Below, piece after piece: positions 59,019 through 64,000 of a stretch of 64,000 nt of DNA. A program made the position numbers and the translations under genes. Source of the DNA: CAVVAH01 sp963746175 (GTDB taxonomy: Bacteria; Actinomycetota; Actinomycetes; JACCUZ01). The notes beneath the pieces are model-generated. The model had not been told where the DNA came from and made no database searches. It saw only the letters and a program-made list of their open reading frames with translations. The stretch lies in assembly GCA_963746175.1 (NCBI GenBank), contig CAVVAH010000004.1, positions 1,116,001 through 1,180,000 on the forward strand, in the 5' to 3' direction. Position 1 is the first letter of the stretch. Each line of letters starts with the position of its first letter.

Positions 59019-61220
59019 TCAGCGGGGTGCGCGAGCGCGAGTGACCTCGACCGGCTGCCGGCTCTGGGCCGGGACGGGGACCGGCGAGGCTCCGGGCCGC
59101 TGCGTCAGGTCGTCGCTCTCGATGCTGAGGTGGGGCAGCAGCCGGTCGAGCCAGCCGGGAACCCACCAGTTGGCGCGGCCCATCAGTGACATCGTGGCCG
59201 GCACCAGGACCATCCGGACGACGGTGGCGTCGATCGCGATCGCGGTCGCCAGGCCCAGGCCGATCATCTTCACGAACGGCGAGGGGTTGGTGACGAAGGC
59301 GAGGAAGACGAACATCATGATCAGTGCGCCGGAGGTGATGACCCGACCCGTGGAGGCCAGCCCGCGAGCCACCGACTCGGCGTGGTCACCGGTTGCGTGG
59401 TACGCCTCGCGGATGCGGGAGACGAGGAAGACCTCGTAGTCCATCGACAGCCCGAACAGCACGGCGAAGAAGATGACGGGCAGCGGTGAGGCGACCCGGT
59501 AGGTGCCGTCGAGGCCGAACACGCCACCCAGCCAGCCCCACTGGAAGACGGCGACGATGACGCCGTAGGCGCCGCCGATCGACAGCAGGTTCATCGCGGC
59601 GGCCTTCAACGGCACCGTGATGGACCGGAACACGATCATCAGCAGCAGGACGGACGCGGCCAGGATGGCGCCGATGAACAGCGGCAGCGTGTCGGACAGC
59701 TGCTTGTCCAGGTCCAGCGTCAGCGCGGTCGGGCCGGTGACGTGGACACCATCGGGTGTGGCGGACCGCAGCCGCTGGACCGTCTGCACGGTGGTCGGGT
59801 CGGACGGCTCGGTGGTGGGCAGCACCGGCAGCACGGCGGTGTCTCCGGCCGCGCTGAAGCGGGGCTCGCGGACATCGGCGATGCCGGGGACGGCGGCGAT
59901 GCGCTCGACGAGCCCGGGGACGTCGCCGGCGTCGAGGCCGGTACCCCGCAGGTCGACGACCACTGTCAGCGGCGCGTTGACCCCGGGGCCGAACCCGTCC
60001 GCCAGCAGCTCGTACGCCCGGCGTTCCGTCTGGGCGGTCGGGTTGTCGCCGGCGTCCGGGAAGCCGGTGTCGAGCGACAGCGCCGGGGCGGCCAGCGTCA
60101 GGAGCAGCGCGGCCCCCGCGACCAGGTAGGGCCACGGCTTGGCGGAGATCCGGTGGGCCAGCCGCCACCAGACGGTGGCCTCGGCAGGCCGGGGCGGGCG
60201 ACGCCGGCCGACCAGGCGACCCTTGTCGATCCGGTCGCCGAGCAGCGACAGCAGAGCGGGCAGGAGGGTGATGGCGGTCGCCACGGCGAACAGCACGACC
60301 AGCGAGGTGCCGAGTCCGATGGAGGCGAGGAAGCCGACACCGGTGAGGGAGAGCGCTGCCATCGCGAGCACGACGGTGCTGCCGGCGAAGAAGACGGCCG
60401 TTCCGGAGGTGCCCATCGCCGCGGAGAGAGCCTGCGAGTTCGGCTGCCCGGCGGTGCGGTTCTCGCGGTACCGGGACACGATGAACAGCGCGTAGTCGAT
60501 GCCGACGCCCAGGCCGACCATGGCGCCGATCGTCGGCGCCGCGGTGGAGACCGACATGCCGCCGGCCAGGATGACGATGCCGCTGTACCCGACGGCGACC
60601 GCTACCAGTGCGAGCAGGATCGGCACGACGGCGGCCACGACGGTGCCGAAGGCGACGAGCAGGACGAGCAGCGCGGCGACGATGCCGATGCCCTCGGCGC
60701 CGGACGACTTCTCGTCCGCGTTGAGGAACGCCGCGTCTCCCCCGAACTCGGCGGTGAGCCCGTCGTCGCGGGCCGGCTGCATGGCCGCCTCCACGGTGCG
60801 GGCCGTGTCCCGGCCGAACTCGGTGGACGGGACGTCCAGCGCGATCTCGGCGTACGCGACACGACCGTCCGCCGATACCCGGCCGGTCTCGAACGGGTCA
60901 CTGACGGCCGCGACGTGCGCGACGTCGGCGACGCCGGAGAGTGCCGACGTGATGCCCTGCCGATGGCTGGTCACTGTCTGTCCGGCCGGCGCGGCGAACA
61001 CGACGACGCCGGTGCCGCCCGCGACGGCGGGGAAGCGCTCCTCGAGCAGGTCCATCGCGTCCGCGCTGTCGCTGCCGGGTGCACTGAAGTCGTCCGCGAA
61101 CGTCCCGCCGATGGCGCCGGACAGGACCACGACGAGCGCGGCCAGTACTGCCCACGCGCCGATCGTCGTCCACGGCCTGCGCGCGCTGAAGTCGCCGATG
61201 CGGCGGATGAAGCGGTTCAT
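59019..61220 (-). CDS. MMPL-family transporter
   Basis: A 733-residue RND/MMPL transporter. About 12 helices in two halves: a first helix at 20-40 (TTIGAWAVLAALVVVLSGAI), an outside domain (about 45-170), helices 175-330 with MVGLGVGIDYALFIVSRYREN, a second helix cluster, another outside domain (about 375-500), and helices 510-700 with FFAVLFGLSMDYEVFLVSRIREA. The D-Y pairs in GIDYALF and SMDYEVF are the proton-relay residues. Members export lipids or drugs, driven by the proton gradient. The ATG overlaps a small gene's stop upstream. The C-terminal tail is basic. Confidence 0.92.
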   Translation of the reverse strand: MNRFIRRIGDFSARRPWTTIGAWAVLAALVVVLSGAIGGTFADDFSAPGSDSADAMDLLEERFPAVAGGTGVVVFAAPAGQTVTSHRQGITSALSGVADVAHVAAVSDPFETGRVSADGRVAYAEIALDVPSTEFGRDTARTVEAAMQPARDDGLTAEFGGDAAFLNADEKSSGAEGIGIVAALLVLLVAFGTVVAAVVPILLALVAVAVGYSGIVILAGGMSVSTAAPTIGAMVGLGVGIDYALFIVSRYRENRTAGQPNSQALSAAMGTSGTAVFFAGSTVVLAMAALSLTGVGFLASIGLGTSLVVLFAVATAITLLPALLSLLGDRIDKGRLVGRRRPPRPAEATVWWRLAHRISAKPWPYLVAGAALLLTLAAPALSLDTGFPDAGDNPTAQTERRAYELLADGFGPGVNAPLTVVVDLRGTGLDAGDVPGLVERIAAVPGIADVREPRFSAAGDTAVLPVLPTTEPSDPTTVQTVQRLRSATPDGVHVTGPTALTLDLDKQLSDTLPLFIGAILAASVLLLMIVFRSITVPLKAAAMNLLSIGGAYGVIVAVFQWGWLGGVFGLDGTYRVASPLPVIFFAVLFGLSMDYEVFLVSRIREAYHATGDHAESVARGLASTGRVITSGALIMMFVFLAFVTNPSPFVKMIGLGLATAIAIDATVVRMVLVPATMSLMGRANWWVPGWLDRLLPHLSIESDDLTQRPGASPVPVPAQSRQPVEVTRARAPR

Positions 61221-61513
61221 GAGGTGCTCCCGGATGTCGGCTGGGTCGTCGGAGGCTGCGAGGTGTGGTGCGGGTCGGGCTCGACCCGGGTGACGGAGAT
61301 CAGTGGCAGGGCCAGGTCGTTGACCCTCTGGAGCAGGCCGTGCAGCGCGGCCTGGTCCACGACCGGACCGCGCAGCACGGTCGTGCCGTCGTCGGCGTGG
61401 GTGACGGTGAGGCCGTCGAACCAGGCGCTCCACCGGCTGTCGAGATGCCCGGTGAACCGGACCTCGTAGGTGCCGGACTCGTGCGGCCGGCCCGAGGAGT
61501 GGGTCTCGCTCAT
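61217..61513 (-). CDS. small conserved protein coupled to the MMPL gene
   Basis: A 98-residue protein: TYEVRFTGHLDSRWSAWFDGL (about 15-35), then TTVLRGPVVDQAALHGLLQRVNDLALPLISV in adjoining parts. Short proteins of this form are common beside actinobacterial transporters and hydrolases; their role is unknown. The ATG at 61513 is chosen over a longer frame with no similarity. It overlaps the MMPL start by 4 bases, so the two are coupled. Confidence 0.7.
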   Translation of the reverse strand: MSETHSSGRPHESGTYEVRFTGHLDSRWSAWFDGLTVTHADDGTTVLRGPVVDQAALHGLLQRVNDLALPLISVTRVEPDPHHTSQPPTTQPTSGSTS

Positions 61514-61561
61514 GGGGGCCTCCGCCTGTTCCGCGTGCGACGGGATCTCCGTCGCGGTGAC

Positions 61562-61630
61562 CGACCGTGCGGTCGATCTGTCCGGAAGGTAGGAGCCGAT
61601 GTGATGAGCCGTGATCACCACAACTGGTGA
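61562..61630. promoter_or_regulatory. paired palindromes in the MMPL promoter region
   Basis: CGACCG-TG-CGGTCG (61562-61575) and TCACCA-CAAC-TGGTGA (61615-61630) lie in the space between the divergent MMPL operon and the gene at 61678. Both are perfect and look like repressor sites; no TetR- or MarR-type gene is adjacent. Confidence 0.45.
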
Positions 61631-61677
61631 GCGGGGATGGTGAACGTGCTGTCGCTGGTGTGCGTAGCATCCGGCGC

Positions 61678-62355
61678 ATGCCGGTTCGTACCGTTCTGCA
61701 ACGTGGCCCCAAGGGCAAGAAGGCGGTCGCGTTCGCCGTGGACTGGCCGGGCTGGTGCCGCGGCGCGAAGACCCCGGAGCTGGCGGTCGAGCTGCTCGAG
61801 TCGTACCGCGACCGCTACCGGCCGATCGCCGTCGCCGCCGGCCAGACCAAGAAGTTCGCCGCCGGCGGACGGCTCGACGTCGTCGCGGACGAGGTCGGTA
61901 CGCCTTCCACCGACTTCTGGGGCATCTCGTTCGCCCCCTCCGGTCTCGAGGACGAGCCGATGGCCGAGGCCGAGCTCGACCGCAAGATCACCCTGCTGCG
62001 GGCGTGCTGGGACTTCTTCGACGAGGTGGCCGTGCGGGTGTCACCCGAGATGCGCAAGGGCCCGCGCGGGGGTGGGCGGGACCGCGACCGGATCATCGGT
62101 CATGTGCTGCGCGTCGAGCGCCTGGACTTCGCCAAGAGCCTCGGCCTGCCCGTGCCTGACGACGACGCGCTCCCGCTGGACGTGATGCGTGACCACCGCG
62201 ATGCGTACGTCGCGTTGATGCGGGCCTACAACGCCGGCGAGGGCAAGCGGATGCGGTCGCGGAACCTGCCGTTCCTCATCCGGCACAGCGCCTTCCACAC
62301 GATGGACCACGCCTGGGAGATGCAGGACAAGGACCTCACCGCGCCCTCCGGGTGA
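61678..62355 (+). CDS. conserved hypothetical protein, possible DinB-like fold
   Basis: A 225-residue cytoplasmic protein. An N-terminal stretch (VLQRGPKGKKAVAFAVDWPGWCRGA, about 5-29, shown in parts) resembles HicB-like or antitoxin-type folds. The C-terminal part has HVLRVERLDFAKSLG (about 142-156) and FLIRHSAFHTMDHAWEMQD (about 200-218), where three His residues are spaced as in DinB metal sites. I do not know its function. The ATG at 61678 is preferred. Confidence 0.7.
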   Translation: MPVRTVLQRGPKGKKAVAFAVDWPGWCRGAKTPELAVELLESYRDRYRPIAVAAGQTKKFAAGGRLDVVADEVGTPSTDFWGISFAPSGLEDEPMAEAELDRKITLLRACWDFFDEVAVRVSPEMRKGPRGGGRDRDRIIGHVLRVERLDFAKSLGLPVPDDDALPLDVMRDHRDAYVALMRAYNAGEGKRMRSRNLPFLIRHSAFHTMDHAWEMQDKDLTAPSG

Positions 62356-62364
62356 GGGCAGCGC

Positions 62365-62547
62365 TCACGGGTGGACCGTGCGTACGGTGGCGCGGCGCCA
62401 CCAGCGCGGTCGCCGCCGCGGGACCCGGACCGGAACGGGCTGCGCCCCGCTGCCGCGAACGGCGCGGGCGCGCCGTGCGTGGGCCACGTCGCGCAGCAGG
62501 TCGGCGCGGTGCTCGGCGGCGAGGGCGAAGGTGAAGGTCGAGTTCAT
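62365..62547 (-). CDS. possible small Arg-rich protein
   Basis: A 60-codon frame starting MNSTFTFALAAEHRADLLRD, with an aliphatic helix then a long Arg-rich tail (RRRPRWWRRATVR). Short proteins with this pattern occur in many actinomycete genomes and have no known role. There is no overlap with other genes; it ends 10 bases from the plus-strand gene at 61678-62355. Confidence 0.45.
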   Translation of the reverse strand: MNSTFTFALAAEHRADLLRDVAHARRARAVRGSGAQPVPVRVPRRRPRWWRRATVRTVHP

Positions 62548-62645
62548 GACCCGACGATCGCTCTGAGGTGGCCGGTACGGCATCGGGACGATGCCCAGTC
62601 CGGCCCGGTGGTCGGTCCCGGGGCCGCCTTACTCCGTAGCGGGGC

Positions 62646-63833
62646 TCAGGTGGCGCCCGGTCTGCCGTGGACCGTGACCGCCTGCACGTCGCGGATGCAG
62701 GTGATGTCGCTGAGGGGGTCGCCGGCGACGACGAGGAGGTCGGCGCTGAGTCCGGGCCGGAGCCGACCGGTGGTGCTGGCGAGTCCCAGAGTGTCCGCGG
62801 CCACCGAGGTCGCGGAGGCGAGCACGTCTGCCTCGGCGACGCCGGCCTGCGCCAGGTTCACCAGGGCCTCCGGCAGGACGCCGTGCCGTTTGCCCGGGTT
62901 GATGCCGGCGTCCGAGCCCGACACGAGCACCACGCCGGCTCGGTGCAGGTCGGCGTACATCGCGGCCCGGCTCTCGGTCGTCATGCCGGTGCGGCGCATC
63001 ATCTCCAGCACCAACGGTGGCGGTGCGGAGTCCATGAACGCGCCCAGCGTCGGGCACACCGGGGTGCGACGGGCCACGAGGTCGGCGACGATCGCCGGGT
63101 CGGGGCCGAACCCGGCCTCGTGGACGAACGTCGCGTGCTCGACGGCGTCGACGCCGGCGTCGAGCGCGTCCCGGATGGACCTGACCGAGTGGGCGTGCGC
63201 GGTGACCGGGAGGCCGGCGCGGTGGGCCTCCTCGACGAGGACGCGCAGGTCGTCGACGCCGAACTGGGTGGCGGCCGCGTCGCTGCCCGGGGTGTTGATG
63301 CCACCGCTGGCCATCACCTTGACGACGTCGACGGACCGTTCTGCGCGCTCGTGGACCGCGCGCCGCAGCGCGTCGGCGCCGGCCGCCCCGCCGCCCATGT
63401 TCGCGCAGTGACCCGCGGGTGTCGTGACGGGCGGGCCGCTGCCGAGCACCCGGGGGAACGTCGGGTCGTCGCGGTGCGCGTCACGCCAGGCCACGACGGC
63501 GAAGTGTCGGTCGCCCAGGTCGCGGACGGTGGTCACTCCGGCGCCGAGCTGGGCTCGTAGCGAGGACTCGATGACGTCGACCATCTCGTCGTCGGTCGGT
63601 GCCGGGATGCGCTCGAGCGCGCCGGGCCGGCCGTCGCAGCACAGGTGGGCGTGGGTCTCGACCAGTCCCGGCAGCAGCGTCCCCTCGGGGTGGACGACGA
63701 CGGTGCAGTCGGGTGGCAGCGCTTCCGCCGGCGGCACGATCGCGACGATCGTGCCGTCGTCGACCAGCACCGAGGTCCCGGTCGGGAGCAGCCGCTCGCC
63801 GTCGAACACTCGTCCCGCGGTCCAGGCCTCCAC
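62646..63833 (-). CDS. amidohydrolase-family metal-dependent hydrolase
   Basis: A 395-residue amidohydrolase, imidazolonepropionase/prolidase-like group. The metal motifs are ETHAHL (HxH at about 59-64), VVKVMASGG with a likely carboxylated Lys (about 170-178), TAHAHS, VEHATFV, and VSGSDAGIN with the Asp near residue 300. This set suggests a binuclear metal centre and activity on peptides with proline or on cyclic amides. The GTG at 63833 has GGGGAGG 5 bases upstream. It reads away from the regulatory site at the right edge. Confidence 0.88.
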   Translation of the reverse strand: MEAWTAGRVFDGERLLPTGTSVLVDDGTIVAIVPPAEALPPDCTVVVHPEGTLLPGLVETHAHLCCDGRPGALERIPAPTDDEMVDVIESSLRAQLGAGVTTVRDLGDRHFAVVAWRDAHRDDPTFPRVLGSGPPVTTPAGHCANMGGGAAGADALRRAVHERAERSVDVVKVMASGGINTPGSDAAATQFGVDDLRVLVEEAHRAGLPVTAHAHSVRSIRDALDAGVDAVEHATFVHEAGFGPDPAIVADLVARRTPVCPTLGAFMDSAPPPLVLEMMRRTGMTTESRAAMYADLHRAGVVLVSGSDAGINPGKRHGVLPEALVNLAQAGVAEADVLASATSVAADTLGLASTTGRLRPGLSADLLVVAGDPLSDITCIRDVQAVTVHGRPGAT

Positions 63834-63956
63834 GCTGCCTCCCCAGCCACCTCGCGCCGCCCGGGCACGGGCCGGCTCCAGCATGCTCGCTCGGACCGGA
63901 GCTGGGGAGGGTCAGGGCGACACGCGGGCGGGTTGAGATCCGGCCCGCTCAGGCCT

Positions 63957-63984
63957 TACTGTGGTTAGTCTACTGACACAGTAG
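63957..63984. promoter_or_regulatory. operator with nested palindromes upstream of a gene beyond the window
   Basis: TACTGTG (63957-63963) and CACAGTA (63977-63983) are paired over a 13-base spacer. Nested within is CTACTG-ACA-CAGTAG (63970-63984), a perfect 15-base dyad. The area is the most AT-rich of the window and also contains TTAGTCTACT, like TetR or MarR operators. A gene that begins just after 64000 is the likely target. Confidence 0.65.
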
Positions 63985-63993
63985 AAAATTTCA

Positions 63994-64000
63994 CGGGAGG
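63994..64000 (+). promoter_or_regulatory. ribosome-binding site of a gene starting beyond the window
   Basis: ACGGGAGG ends exactly at the window edge. With the operator just upstream, the first codon of a plus-strand gene is expected within about 10 bases after 64000. Its product is unknown. Confidence 0.5.

Noticed and set aside
1..64000. tRNA, rRNA, insertion sequences or prophage
   Set aside because: No cloverleaf with a CCA-type end, no transposase DDE signature and no phage gene could be recognised by reading both strands. A tRNAscan and IS search would decide it.

Overview
The window is 64 kb of very GC-rich DNA with short intergenic spaces, many GTG starts, ATGA/GTGA gene overlaps and almost no mobile DNA. 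It is typical chromosome of a proteasome-bearing actinomycete. The markers are a Bpa-type proteasome activator (bpa, 23201-23776), a four-gene conservon (cvnABCD), a SigE-family sigma factor, many SpoIIE/RsbW-type modules, and a core order of glycerophosphodiesterase, pheA, serS, HAD phosphatase and bpa. That order recalls the mycobacterial glpQ1-pheA-serS-bpa stretch near oriC. The style suggests Nocardioidaceae or a neighbouring family, but genus cannot be settled from sequence reading alone.

Layout. 1-7.9 kb: end of a glycerophosphodiesterase, an RsbW-like ATPase, a SEC-C protein, arginine deiminase, a membrane-anchored heparinase-like protein, an acetyltransferase and an SDR. 8-10.6 kb: a tight larB-larC-TMEM165/GDT1 operon for the nickel-pincer cofactor with a probable Mn exporter. 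10.6-19.1 kb: DUF4446, a secreted calcium-repeat protein, pheA, a BrkB/lipid-kinase/PAP2 membrane cluster, serS and a threonine-aldolase-like gene. 19.2-24.8 kb: sigma factor with a membrane partner, HAD, an orphan AbiEi/DUF559-like gene between two copies of one palindrome, bpa and an acetyltransferase. 24.9-28.9 kb: PadR-controlled FtsX-type ABC exporter. 29.1-40.2 kb: a 1077-residue kinase/GAF/phosphatase switch, quinone oxidoreductase, the conservon, a NarL-type regulator and a stand-alone receiver. 40.2-44.9 kb: ABC ATPase, histidine kinase and FtsX permease in one operon. 45-51 kb: YceI, MpaB-like and VOC proteins, then a TPP-riboswitch-controlled ykoEDC thiamine-precursor ECF transporter. 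51-55 kb: glycosyltransferase, two overlapping Cas4/RecB-like iron-sulfur nuclease genes and an MFS remnant. 55-64 kb: thioredoxin-reductase-like enzyme with a divergent XRE-cupin regulator, an ABC-2 exporter, an MMPL transporter with a small partner, an amidohydrolase, and at the right edge an operator and ribosome-binding site for a gene outside the window.

Two themes stand out. First, signal transduction is unusually dense: partner-switching kinases/phosphatases, a conservon, a histidine kinase next to ABC exporters, and stand-alone receivers. Second, many gene junctions carry perfect or near-perfect palindromes, often built around GATC. Two are near-identical copies flanking one gene, and one overlaps the end of ykoD and supplies its last codons. 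The least described pieces are the paired Cas4-like proteins with three cysteine clusters, the conservon kinase tail with a repeated basic motif, and the sigma-factor partner with an extracytoplasmic CxxCxxCxxC motif.
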